The translations under genes were made by a program, and so were the position numbers. A stretch of 64,000 nt of DNA from Calliopsis andreniformis (taxonomy: Eukaryota; Arthropoda; Insecta; Hymenoptera; Andrenidae). Where the stretch lies: contig NW_027480568.1 of NCBI RefSeq assembly GCF_051401765.1, positions 434,001 to 498,000 on the forward strand, read 5' to 3'. Of the stretch, positions 13,982 to 26,700 are shown in pieces; the stretch's first letter is position 1; every line of letters begins with the position of its first letter. A model generated the notes under the pieces. It searched no databases and was not told the DNA's origin. It saw only the letters and a program-made list of their open reading frames with translations.

Positions 13982-14130
13982 ACATTGAGGACTGAGTGTT
14001 GAGGGTTGAGTGATGAGAATTGATGTTTGTCGATAGAGGTTTGAAGATTGCAGATTGAGTATTCAGTATTGAAAACTGTGAAATCATGGTATTCTATTGA
14101 GGATTGAGGATGGACCACTGACAGTTGAGG
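13982..14130. repeat. Hybrid A2/B' landmark at a duplication junction
   Basis: The left half of this landmark is A2-like (GAGTGAT, GTCGATA, GAGGTTT, GCAGATT). The right half is B' (TATTCAG, then GTGAAAT, CATGGTA, GACAGTT). The switch falls at about 14,056, which is also where the 5,459-bp match to 19,515 begins. It is therefore a visible recombination joint between non-equivalent landmarks. Its copy in the second 17.9-kb block is centred near 32,910. Confidence 0.82.
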
Positions 14131-16487
14131 ACTGAGGGCTGAAGATTGAGGATTCAGGATTGAGGATTCAGGATTGAGGTTTGAGGACTGAGGATTGAGG
14201 ATTGAGGATTGAAGATTGAGTACTGAGGATTGAAGATTAAGATTGAGGATTGAGGATTGAGGACTGAGGATTGAGGATTGAGGATTGAAGGTTCAGAATT
14301 GAGGATTGAAGATTGAGAATTGAGGATTGAGGATTGAACATTGAGGACTGAGTGTTGAGGGTTGAGTGATGAGAATTGATGTTTGTCGATAGAGGTTTGA
14401 AGATTGCAGATTGAGTATGGAGTATTGAAAACTGTGAATTGAGTATATTCTATTGAGGATTGTGTATTGACAACTGATTGTTGAGGACTGAGGGCTGAAG
14501 ATTGAGGGTTCCGGATTGAGGATTCAGAATTGAAATTTGAGGACTGAGCATTGAGGATTGAAGATTGAGTATGGAGGATTGAAGATTGAGAATTGAGGAT
14601 TGAGGATTGAGGATTGAGGATGAGGGCTGAGGGTTGAGGATTGAGGTTTGAGGACCGAGGACTGAGGATTGACGATTGAGAATTGAGGATTGAGGATTGA
14701 GGGTTGAAGACTGAGGATTGGGTATTGAGGATTGAAGAATGAGGATTGAGGATTGAGGATTGAGTATTGAGGATTGAAGATTGACGATCGAGTAATGAGA
14801 ATTGAGGATTGAGTATTGAGGATTGAGGATTGAAGATTGAGTATTGAGGATTCAGGATTGAGGTTTGAGGACTGAGGATTGAGGATTGAGGATTGAGGAT
14901 TGAGGATTGAGGATTGAAGATTGAGGATTGAAGACTGAGGATCGGGTATTGATGATTGAACATTGAGGATTGAGGATTGAGGATTGAGGATTGAGGATTG
15001 AGGATTGAAGGTTGAATATTGATGAATGAAGATTGAGGATTGAGGATTGAAGGTCGTGGATTGAGGACGAGGACTGAGGGTTGAGTATTGATACTTGAGG
15101 CCTGAGGATTGAGGATTGAGGATTGCGAATTGAGGATTGAGGGTTTAAGATTGAGGATTGGGTATTGAGGATTGAAGATTGAGCATTGAGGATTGAGGAC
15201 AGAGGATTGAGGATTGAAGATTGAGTATTGAGGATTGAAGATTGACGATTGAGGATTGGGTATTGAGGATTGAAGATTGAGCATTGAGGATTGAGGACAG
15301 AGGATTGAGGATTGAAGATTGAGTATTGAGGATTGAAGATTGACGATTGAGGATTGAGGATTGAGGATTGAGGATTGAGGATTGAGGATTGAAGATCGAG
15401 TATTGGGGATTGAAGATTGAGGATTGAGGATTGAAGATTGAGTATTGAGGATTGAAGGTTGAGGATTGTGGATTGAGGATTGAGGATTGAGGATTGAAAA
15501 TTGAGGATTGGGGACTGAATGTTGAGGGTTGAATGATGAGAATTGATGTTTGTGGATAGAGATTTGAAGATTGCAGGTTGAGTATTGAGTATTGAAAACT
15601 GTGAAATCATGGTATTCTGTTGAGGATTGAGGATGGACCACTGACTGTTGAGGACTGAGGGCTGAAGATTGAGGATTCAGGATTGAGGATTCAGGATTGA
15701 GGTTTGAGGACTGAGGATTGAGGATTGAGGATTGAGGATTGAGGATTGAGGATTGAGGATTGAGGATTGAAGACTGAGGATCGGGTATTGATGATTGAAC
15801 ATTGAGGATTGAGGATTGAGGATTGAGGATTGAGGATTGAGGATTGAAGGTTGAATATTGATGAATGAAGATTGAGGATTGAGGATTGAAGGTCGTGGAT
15901 TGAGGACGAGGACTGAGGGTTGAGTATTGATACTTGAGGCCTGAGGATTGAGGATTGAGGATTGCGAATTGAGGATTGAGGATTTAAGATTGAGGATTGG
16001 GTATTGAGGATTGAAGATTGAGCATTGAGGATTGAGGACAGAGGATTGAGGATTGAAGATTGAGTATTGAGGATTGAAGATTGACGATTGAGGATTGGGT
16101 ATTGAGGATTGAAGATTGAGCATTGAGGATTGAGGACAGAGGATTGAGGATTGAAGATTGAGTATTGAGGATTGAAGATTGACGATTGAGGATTGAGGAT
16201 TGAGGATTGAGGATTGAGGATTGAGGATTGAAGATTGAGTATTGGGGATTGAAGATTGAGGATTGAGGATTGAGGATTGAGGATTGAGGATTGAAGATTG
16301 AGTACTGAGGATTGAAGATTGACGATTGAGGATTGAGGATTGAGGATTGAGGATAGAGGATTGAGGATTGAGGATTGAAGATTGAGTATTGAGGATTGAA
16401 GATTGAGGATTGAGGATTGAGGATTGAGGATTGAGGATTGAAGATTGAGTACTGAAGATTGAAGATTGAGGATTGAGGATTGAGGAT
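14056..16487. repeat. 2.43-kb segment repeated 5,459 bp downstream
   Basis: This segment matches 19,515-21,946 across B' (14072 and 19531), A2 (14428 and 19887), two C boxes (15097/20556 and 15936/21395) and B (15595 and 21054). Differences noticed are TTCTGTT at about 15,615 where the other copy reads TTCTATT, and GAGTATT where the right copy has GCGTATT at 20899. Both copies are carried again in the second 17.9-kb block. Confidence 0.82.
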
Positions 16488-17426
16488 TGAACATTGAGGA
16501 CTGAGTGTTGAGGGTTGAGTGATGAGAATTGATGTTTGTGGATAGAGATTTGAAGATTGCAGATTGAGTATTGAGTATTGAAAACTGTGAATTGAGTATA
16601 TTCTATTGAGGATTGAGGATTGACAACTGATTGTTGAGGACTGAGGGCTGAAGATTGAGGGTTCCGGATTGAGGATTCAGAATTGAAATTTGAGGTCTGA
16701 GCATTGAGGATTGAAGATTGAATATTGAGGATTGAAGATTGAGAATTGAGGATTGAGAATTGAGGATTGAGGATTGAGGGTTGAAGACTGAGGATTGGGT
16801 ATTGAGGATTGAAGAATGAGGATTGAGGATTGAGGATTGAGTATTGAGGATTGAAGATTGACGATCGAGTATTGAGAATTGAGGATTGAGTATTGAGGAT
16901 TGAGGATTGAAGATTGAGTATTGAGGATTGAAGGTTGAGGATTGTGGATTGAGGATTGAGGATTGAGGATTGAAAATTGAGGATTGGGGACTGAATGTTG
17001 AGGGTTGAATGATGAGAATTGATGTTTGTGGATAGAGATTTGAAGATTGCAGGTTGAGTATTCAGTATTGAAAACTGTGAAATCATGGTATTCTATTGAG
17101 GATTGAGGATGGACCACTGACAGTTGAGGACTGAGGGCTGAAGATTGAGGATTCAGGATTGAGGATTCAGGATTGAGGTTTGAGGACTGAGGATTGAGGA
17201 TTGAGGATTGAAGATTGAGTACTGAGGATTGAAGATTAAGATTGAGGATTGTGGATTGAGGACTGAGGATTGAGGATTGAGGATTGAAGGTTCAGAATTG
17301 AGGATTGAAGATTGAGAATTGAGGATTGAGGATTGAACATTGAGGACTGAGTGTTGAGGGTTGAGTGATGAGAATTGATGTTTGTCGATAGAGGTTTGAA
17401 GATTGCAGATTGAGTATGGAGTATTG

Positions 17427-19886
17427 AAAACTGTGAATTGAGTATATTCTATTGAGGATTGTGTATTGACAACTGATTGTTGAGGACTGAGGGCTGAAGA
17501 TTGAGGGTTCCGGATTGAGGATTCAGAATTGAAATTTGAGGACTGAGCATTGAGGATTGAAGATTGAGTATGGAGGATTGAAGATTGAGAATTGAGGATT
17601 GAGGATTGAGGATTGAGGATGAGGGCTGAGGGTTGAGGATTGAGGTTTGAGGACCGAGGACTGAGGATTGACGATTGAGAATTGAGGATTGAGGATTGAG
17701 GGTTGAAGACTGAGGATTGGGTATTGAGGATTGAAGAATGAGGATTGAGGATTGAGGATTGAGGATTGAGGATTGAGGATTGAAGATTGACGATCGAGTA
17801 ATGAGAATTGAGGATTGAGTATTGAGGATTGAGGATTGAAGATTGAGTATTGAGGATTCAGGATTGAGGTTTGAGGACTGAGGATTGAGGATTGAGGATT
17901 GAGGATTGAGGATTGAGGATTGAAGATTGAGGATTGAAGACTGAGGATCGGGTATTGATGATTGAACATTGAGGATTGAGGATTGAGGATTGAGGATTGA
18001 GGATTGAGGATTGAAGGTTGAATATTGATGAATGAAGATTGAGGATTGAGGATTGAAGGTCGTGGATTGAGGACGAGGACTGAGGGTTGAGTATTGATAC
18101 TTGAGGCCTGAGGATTGAGGATTGAGGATTGCGAATTGAGGATTGAGGGTTTAAGATTGAGGATTGGGTATTGAGGATTGAAGATTGAGCATTGAGGATT
18201 GAGGACAGAGGATTGAGGATTGAAGATTGAGTATTGAGGATTGAAGATTGACGATTGAGGATTGGGTATTGAGGATTGAAGATTGAGCATTGAGGATTGA
18301 GGACAGAGGATTGAGGATTGAAGATTGAGTATTGAGGATTGAAGATTGACGATTGAGGATTGAGGATTGAGGATTGAGGATTGAGGATTGAGGATTGAAG
18401 ATCGAGTATTGGGGATTGAAGATTGAGGATTGAGGATTGAAGATTGAGTATTGAGGATTGAAGGTTGAGGATTGTGGATTGAGGATTGAGGATTGAGGAT
18501 TGAAAATTGAGGATTGGGGACTGAATGTTGAGGGTTGAATGATGAGAATTGATGTTTGTGGATAGAGATTTGAAGATTGCTGGTTGAGTATTGAGTATTG
18601 AAAACTGTGAAATCATGGTATTCTATTGAGGATTGAGGATGGACCACTGACTGTTGAGGACTGAGGGCTGAAGATTGAGGATTCAGGATTGAGGATTCAG
18701 GATTGAGGTTTGAGGACTGAGGATTGAGGATTGAGGATTGAGGATTGAGGATTGAGGATTGAGGATTGAGGATTGAAGACTGAGGATCGGGTATTGATGA
18801 TTGAACATTGAGGATTGAGGATTGAGGATTGAGGATTGAGGATTGAGGATTGAAGGTTGAATATTGATGAATGAAGATTGAGGATTGAGGATTGAAGGTC
18901 GTGGATTGAGGACGAGGACTGAGGGTTGAGTATTGATACTTGAGGCCTGAGGATTGAGGATTGAGGATTGCGAATTGAGGATTGAGGATTTAAGATTGAG
19001 GATTGGGTATTGAGGATTGAAGATTGAGCATTGAGGATTGAGGACAGAGGATTGAGGATTGAAGATTGAGTATTGAGGATTGAAGATTGACGATTGAGGA
19101 TTGGGTATTGAGGATTGAAGATTGAGCATTGAGGATTGAGGACAGAGGATTGAGGATTGAAGATTGAGTATTGAGGATTGAAGATTGACGATTGAGGATT
19201 GAGGATTGAGGATTGAGGATTGAGGATTGAGGATTGAAGATTGAGTATTGGGGATTGAAGATTGAGGATTGAGGATTGAGGATTGAGGATTGAGGATTGA
19301 AGATTGAGTACTGAGGATTGAAGATTGACGATTGAGGATTGAGGATTGAGGATTGAGGATACAGGATTGAGGATTGAGGATTGAAGATTGAGTATTGAGG
19401 ATTGAAGATTGAGGATTGAGGATTGAGGATTGAGGATTGAGGATTGGGGACTGAATGTTGAGGGTTGAATGATGAGAATTGATGTTTGTGGATAGAGATT
19501 TGAAGATTGCAGGTTGAGTATTCAGTATTGAAAACTGTGAAATCATGGTATTCTATTGAGGATTGAGGATGGACCACTGACAGTTGAGGACTGAGGGCTG
19601 AAGATTGAGGATTCAGGATTGAGGATTCAGGATTGAGGTTTGAGGACTGAGGATTGAGGATTGAGGATTGAAGATTGAGTACTGAGGATTGAAGATTAAG
19701 ATTGAGGATTGAGGATTGAGGACTGAGGATTGAGGATTGAGGATTGAAGGTTCAGAATTGAGGATTGAAGATTGAGAATTGAGGATTGAGGATTGAACAT
19801 TGAGGACTGAGTGTTGAGGGTTGAGTGATGAGAATTGATGTTTGTCGATAGAGGTTTGAAGATTGCAGATTGAGTATGGAGTATTG
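17427..19886. repeat. 2,460-bp cassette, copy 1 of 5
   Basis: The unit runs from one A2 anchor to the next, 2,460 bp, in the order A2, C, B, C, B', A2. Three private markers identify it: GCTGGTT just before the B anchor (near 18,578), GATACAG near 19,358, and TATTCAG before the B' anchor. The same order and markers recur at 36,279, 43,095, 52,679 and, with the left end cut, 60,654. Confidence 0.85.
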
Positions 19887-21946
19887 AAAACTGTGAATTG
19901 AGTATATTCTATTGAGGATTGTGTATTGACAACTGATTGTTGAGGACTGAGGGCTGAAGATTGAGGGTTCCGGATTGAGGATTCAGAATTGAAATTTGAG
20001 GACTGAGCATTGAGGATTGAAGATTGAGTATGGAGGATTGAAGATTGAGAATTGAGGATTGAGGATTGAGGATTGAGGATGAGGGCTGAGGGTTGAGGAT
20101 TGAGGTTTGAGGACCGAGGACTGAGGATTGACGATTGAGAATTGAGGATTGAGGATTGAGGGTTGAAGACTGAGGATTGGGTATTGAGGATTGAAGAATG
20201 AGGATTGAGGATTGAGGATTGAGTATTGAGGATTGAAGATTGACGATCGAGTAATGAGAATTGAGGATTGAGTATTGAGGATTGAGGATTGAAGATTGAG
20301 TATTGAGGATTCAGGATTGAGGTTTGAGGACTGAGGATTGAGGATTGAGGATTGAGGATTGAGGATTGAGGATTGAAGATTGAGGATTGAAGACTGAGGA
20401 TCGGGTATTGATGATTGAACATTGAGGATTGAGGATTGAGGATTGAGGATTGAGGATTGAGGATTGAAGGTTGAATATTGATGAATGAAGATTGAGGATT
20501 GAGGATTGAAGGTCGTGGATTGAGGACGAGGACTGAGGGTTGAGTATTGATACTTGAGGCCTGAGGATTGAGGATTGAGGATTGCGAATTGAGGATTGAG
20601 GGTTTAAGATTGAGGATTGGGTATTGAGGATTGAAGATTGAGCATTGAGGATTGAGGACAGAGGATTGAGGATTGAAGATTGAGTATTGAGGATTGAAGA
20701 TTGACGATTGAGGATTGGGTATTGAGGATTGAAGATTGAGCATTGAGGATTGAGGACAGAGGATTGAGGATTGAAGATTGAGTATTGAGGATTGAAGATT
20801 GACGATTGAGGATTGAGGATTGAGGATTGAGGATTGAGGATTGAGGATTGAAGATCGAGTATTGGGGATTGAAGATTGAGGATTGAGGATTGAAGATTGC
20901 GTATTGAGGATTGAAGGTTGAGGATTGTGGATTGAGGATTGAGGATTGAGGATTGAAAATTGAGGATTGGGGACTGAATGTTGAGGGTTGAATGATGAGA
21001 ATTGATGTTTGTGGATAGAGATTTGAAGATTGCAGGTTGAGTATTGAGTATTGAAAACTGTGAAATCATGGTATTCTATTGAGGATTGAGGATGGACCAC
21101 TGACTGTTGAGGACTGAGGGCTGAAGATTGAGGATTCAGGATTGAGGATTCAGGATTGAGGTTTGAGGACTGAGGATTGAGGATTGAGGATTGAGGATTG
21201 AGGATTGAGGATTGAGGATTGAGGATTGAAGACTGAGGATCGGGTATTGATGATTGAACATTGAGGATTGAGGATTGAGGATTGAGGATTGAGGATTGAG
21301 GATTGAAGGTTGAATATTGATGAATGAAGATTGAGGATTGAGGATTGAAGGTCGTGGATTGAGGACGAGGACTGAGGGTTGAGTATTGATACTTGAGGCC
21401 TGAGGATTGAGGATTGAGGATTGCGAATTGAGGATTGAGGATTTAAGATTGAGGATTGGGTATTGAGGATTGAAGATTGAGCATTGAGGATTGAGGACAG
21501 AGGATTGAGGATTGAAGATTGAGTATTGAGGATTGAAGATTGACGATTGAGGATTGGGTATTGAGGATTGAAGATTGAGCATTGAGGATTGAGGACAGAG
21601 GATTGAGGATTGAAGATTGAGTATTGAGGATTGAAGATTGACGATTGAGGATTGAGGATTGAGGATTGAGGATTGAGGATTGAGGATTGAAGATTGAGTA
21701 TTGGGGATTGAAGATTGAGGATTGAGGATTGAGGATTGAGGATTGAGGATTGAAGATTGAGTACTGAGGATTGAAGATTGACGATTGAGGATTGAGGATT
21801 GAGGATTGAGGATAGAGGATTGAGGATTGAGGATTGAAGATTGAGTATTGAGGATTGAAGATTGAGGATTGAGGATTGAGGATTGAGGATTGAGGATTGA
21901 AGATTGAGTACTGAAGATTGAAGATTGAGGATTGAGGATTGAGGAT
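19515..21946. repeat. Second member of the 5,459-bp pair
   Basis: This is the right-hand counterpart of 14,056-16,487. It carries GCGTATT at 20899, a marker that follows this lineage to 39751 and 49335 but is absent from 14,056-16,487 and from the related segment near 46,567. It therefore dates the branching of those copies. Confidence 0.78.
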
Positions 21947-22814
21947 TGAGGATTGAGGATTGAGGATTGAGGATTGAGCATTGAAGATTGAGTATTGGGG
22001 ATTGAAGATTGAGGATTGAGGATTGAGGATTGAGGATTGAGGATAGAGGATTGAGGATTGAGGATTGAAGATTGAGTATTGAGGATTGAGGATTGAGGAT
22101 CGAGGATTGAGGATTCAGGATTGAGGATTGAAGATTGAGTACTGAAGATTGAAGACTGAGGATTGAGGATTGAGGATTGAGGATTGAGGATTGAGGATTG
22201 AGGATTGAGGATTGAAGATTGAGTATTGGGGATTGAAGATTGAGGATTGAGGATTGAGGATTGAGGATTGAGGATTGAAGATTGAGTACTGAGGATTGAA
22301 GATTGACGATTGAGGATTGAGGATTGAGGATTGAGGATAGAGGATTGAGGATTGAGGATTGAAGATTGAGAATTGAGGATTGAGGATTGAACATTGAGGA
22401 CTGAGTGTTGAGGGTTGAGTGATGAGAATTGATGTTTGTCGATAGAGGTTTGAAGATTGCAGATTGAGTATGGAGTATTGAAAACTGTGAATTGAGTATA
22501 TTCTATTGAGGATTGTGTATTGACAACTGATTGTTGAGGACTGAGGGCTGAAGATTGAGGGTTCCGGATTGAGGATTCAGAATTGAAATTTGAGGACTGA
22601 GCATTGAGGATTGAAGATTGAGTATGGAGGATTGAAGATTGAGAATTGAGGATTGAGGATTGAGGATTGAGGATGAGGGCTGAGGGTTGAGGATTGAGGT
22701 TTGAGGACCGAGGACTGAGGATTGACGATTGAGAATTGAGGATTGAGGATTGAGGGTTGAAGACTGAGGATTGGGTATTGAGGATTGAAGAATGAGGATT
22801 GAGGATTGAGGATT
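21141..22814. repeat. 1.7-kb unit, first of five related copies
   Basis: This segment, with one C box (21395) and ending past the A2 landmark at 22481, matches the start of the 1,762-bp unit found at 39,993, 41,755, 49,577 and 51,339. Here it is single; to the right it is tandemly doubled. That places the 1,762-bp tandem event after the 18,852-bp duplication, or means a second copy was lost here. Confidence 0.75.
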
Positions 22815-23778
22815 GAGTATTGAGGATTGAAGATTGACGATCGAGTAATGAGAATTGAGGATTGAGTATTGAGGATTGAGGATTGAAGATTGAGTATTGA
22901 GGATTGAAGGTTGAGGATTGTGGATTGAGGGTTGAGGATTGAGGATTGAAAATTGAGGATTGGGGACTGAATGTTGAGGGTTGAATGATGAGAATTGATG
23001 TTTGTGGATAGAGATTTGAAGATTGCAGGTTGAGTATTGAGTATTGAAAACTGTGAAATCATGGTATTCTATTGAGGATTGAGGATGGACCACTGACTGT
23101 TGAGGACTGAGGGCTGAAGATTGAGGATTCAGGATTGAGGATTCAGGATTGAGGTTTGAGGACTGAGGATTGAGGATTGAGGATTGAGGATTGAGGATTG
23201 AGGATTGAGGATTGAGGATTGAAAACTGAGGATCGGGTATTGATGATTGAACATTGAGGATTGAGGATTGAGGATTGAGGATTGAGGATTGAGGATTGAA
23301 GGTTGAATATTGATGAATGAAGATTGAGGATTGAGGATTGAAGGTCGTGGATTGAGGACGAGGACTGAGGGTTGAGTATTGATACTTGAGGCCTGAGGAT
23401 TGAGGATTGAGGATTGCGAATTGAGGATTGAGGATTTAAGATTGAGGATTGGGTATTGAGGATTGAAGATTGAGCATTGAGGATTGAGGACAGAGGATTG
23501 AGGATTGAAGATTGAGTATTGAGAATTGAAGATTGACGATTGAGGATTGGGTATTGAGGATTGAAGATTGAGCATTGAGGATTGAGGACAGAGGATTGAG
23601 GATTGAAGATTGAGTATTGAGGATTGAAGATTGACGATTGAGGGTTGAGGATTGAGGATTGAGGATTGAGGATTGAGGATTGAAGATTGAGTATTGGGGA
23701 TTGAAGATTGAGGATTGAGGATTGAGGATTGAGGATTGAGGATTGAAGATTGAGTACTGAGGATTGAAGATTGACGAT
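22815..23778. repeat. 964-bp spacer between the two 17.9-kb blocks
   Basis: This stretch lies between the end of copy 1 and the start of copy 2. It is still heptamer array, with a B landmark at 23047 and a C box at 23388, and resembles the units around 11,140-12,000. It is not duplicated at the 18,852-bp offset: the sequence following copy 2 (from 41,667) takes a different path. Together with copy 1 it makes up the 18,852-bp period. Confidence 0.75.
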
Positions 23779-26700
23779 TGAGGATTGAGGATTGAGGATT
23801 GAGGATAGAGGATTGAGGATTGAGGATTGAAGATTGAGTATTGAGGATTGAAGATTGAGGATTGAGGATTGAGGATTGAGGATTGAGGATTGAAGATTGA
23901 GTACTGAAGATTGAAGATTGAGGATTGAGGATTGAGGATTGAGGATTGAGGATTGAGGATTGAGGATTGAGGATTGAAGATTGAGTATTGGGGATTGAAG
24001 ATTGAGGATTGAGGATTGAGGATTGAGGATTGAGGATTGAAGATTGAGTACTGAGGATTGAAGATTAAGATTGAGGATTGAGGATTGAGGAGGTGAGGAT
24101 TGAGGATTGAGGATTGAAGGTTCAGTATTGAGGATTGAAGATTGAGAATTGAGGATTGAGGATTGAACATTGAGGACTGAGTGTTGGGGGTTGAGTGATG
24201 AGAATTGATGTTTGTGGATAGAGATTTGAAGATTGCAGATTGAGTATTGAGTATTGAAAACTGTGAATTGAGTATATTCTATTGAGGATTGAGGATTGAC
24301 AACTGATTGTTGAGGACTGAGGGCTGAAGATTGAGGGTTCCGGATTGAGGATTCAGAATTGAAATTTGAGGACTGAGCATTGAGGATTGAAGATAGAGTA
24401 TTGAGGATTGAAGATTGAGAATTGAGGATTGAGGATTGAGGATTGAGGATGAGGGCTCAGGGTTGAGGATTGAGGTTTGAGGACCGAGGACTGAGGATTG
24501 AGGATTGAGAATTGAGGATTGAGGATTGAGGGTTGAAGACTGAGGATTGGGTATTGAGGATTGAAGAATGAGGATTGAGGATTGAGGGTTGAGTATTGAG
24601 GATTGAAGATTGACGATCGAGTAATGAGAATTGAGGATTGAGTATTGAGGATTGAGGATTGAAGATTGAGTATTGAGGATTGAAGGTTGAGGATTGTAGA
24701 TTGAGGATTGAGGATTGAGGATTGAAAATTGAGGATTGGGGACTGAATGTTGAGGGTTGAATGATGAGAATTGATGTTTGTGGATAGAGATTTGAAGATT
24801 GCAGGTTGAGTATTGAAAACTGTGAAATCATGGTATTCTATTGAGGATTGAGGATGGACCACTGACTGTTGAGGACTGAGGGCTGAAGATTGAGGATTCA
24901 GGATTGAGGATTCAGGATTGAGGTTTGAGGACTGAGGATTGAGGATTGAGGATTGAGGATTGAGGATTGAGGATTGAGGATTGAGGATTGAAGACTGAGG
25001 ATCGGGTATTGATGATTGAACATTGAGGATTGAGGATTGAGGATTGAGGATTGAGGATTGAGGATTGAAGATTGAATATTGATAAATGAAGATTGAGGAT
25101 TGATGATTGAAGGTCGTGGATTGAGGACGAGGACTGAGGGTTGGGTATTGATACTTGAGGCCTGAGGATTGAGGATTGAGGATTGCGAATTGAGGATTGA
25201 GGATTTAAGATTGAGGATTGGGTATTGAGGATTGAAGATTGAGCATTGAGGATTGAGGACAGAGGATTGAGGATTGAAGATTGAGTATTGAGGATTGAAG
25301 ATTGAAGATTGACGATTGAGGATTGGGTATTGAGGATTGAAGATTGAGCATTGATGATTGAGGACAGAGGATTGAGGATTGAAGATTGAGTATTGAGGAT
25401 TGAAGATTGACGATTGAGGATTGAGGATTGAGGATTGAGGATAGAGGATTGAGGATTGAGGATTGAAGATTGAGTATTGAGGATTGAAGATTGAGGATTG
25501 AGGATTGAGGATTCAGGATTGAGGATTGAAGATTGAGTACTGAAGATTGAAGATTGAGGATTGAGGATTGAGGATTGAGGATTGAGGATTGAGGATTGGG
25601 GATTGAAGATTGAGTATTGGGGATTGAAGATTGAGGATTGAGGACAGTGGATTGAGGATTGAAGATTGAGTATTGAGGATTGAAGATTGAAGATTGACGA
25701 TTGAGGATTGGGTATTGAGGATTGAAGATTGAGCATTGATGATTGAGGACAGAGGATTGAGGATTGAAGATTGAGTATTGAGGATTGAAGATTGAAGATT
25801 GACGATTGAGGATTGAGGATTGAGGATTGAAGATTGAGTACTGAGGATTGAAGATTGACGATTCAGGATTGAGGATTGAGGATTGAGGATAGAGGATTCA
25901 GGATTGAGGATTGAAGATTGAGTATTGAGGATTGAAGATTGAGGATTGAAGATTGAGGGTTCAGGATTGAGGATTGAAGATTGAGTACTGAAGATTGAAG
26001 ATTGAGGATTGAGGATTGAGGATTGAGGATTGAGGATTGAGGATTGAGGATTGAAGATTGAGTATTGGGGATTGAAGGTTGAGGATTGAGGATTGAGGAT
26101 TGAGGATTGAGGATTGAAGATTGAGTACTGAGGATTGAAGATTAAGATTGAGGATTGAGGATTGAGGACTGAGGATTGAGGATTGAGGATTGAAGGTTCA
26201 GTATTGAGGATTGAAGATTGAGAATTGAGGATTGAGGATTGAACATTGAGGACTGAGTGTTGAGGGTTGAGTGATGAGAATTGATGTTTGTGGATAGAGA
26301 TTTGAAGATTGCAGATTGAGTGTTGAGTATTGAAAACTGTGAATTGAGTATATTCTATTGAGGATTGAGGATTGACATCTGATTGTTGAGGACTGAGGGC
26401 TGAAGATTGAGGGTTCCGGATTGAGGATTCAGAATTGAAATTTGAGGACTGAGCATTGAGGATTGAAGATTGAGTATTGAGGATTGAAGATTGAGAATTG
26501 AGGATTGAGGAATGAGGATTGAGGATGAGGGCTGAGGGTTGAGGATTGAGGTTTGAGGACCGAGGACTGAGGATTGAGGATTGAGAATTGAGGATTGAGG
26601 ATTGAGTGTTGAAGACTGAGGATTGGGTATTGAGGATTGAAGAATGAGGATTGAGGATTGAGGATTGAGTATTGAGGATTGAAGATTGACGATCGAGTAA

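Larger units (their letters stand above)
4927..22814. repeat. 17.9-kb block, copy 1 of the 18,852-bp duplication
   Basis: Every landmark, C box and rare variant in this block recurs 18,852 bp to the right. Examples are the 8-bp unit near 5235 (copy near 24087), GATAAAT near 6229 (copy near 25081) and GCGTATT at 20899 (copy at 39751). The match begins just after 4926, where this copy has C and the other T, and stops at about 22,814, where this copy reads GAGTATT and the other GAGGATT. Within the matched span I noticed one substitution: G at 18064, A at 36916. The block itself contains older duplications with offsets of 322, 3,935 and 5,459 bp. Confidence 0.9.

Noticed and set aside
22815..23778. 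Spacer between the 17.9-kb copies as unique sequence
   Set aside because: It holds a normal B landmark and C box and resembles units near 11,140-12,000; it is only unduplicated at the 18,852-bp offset.
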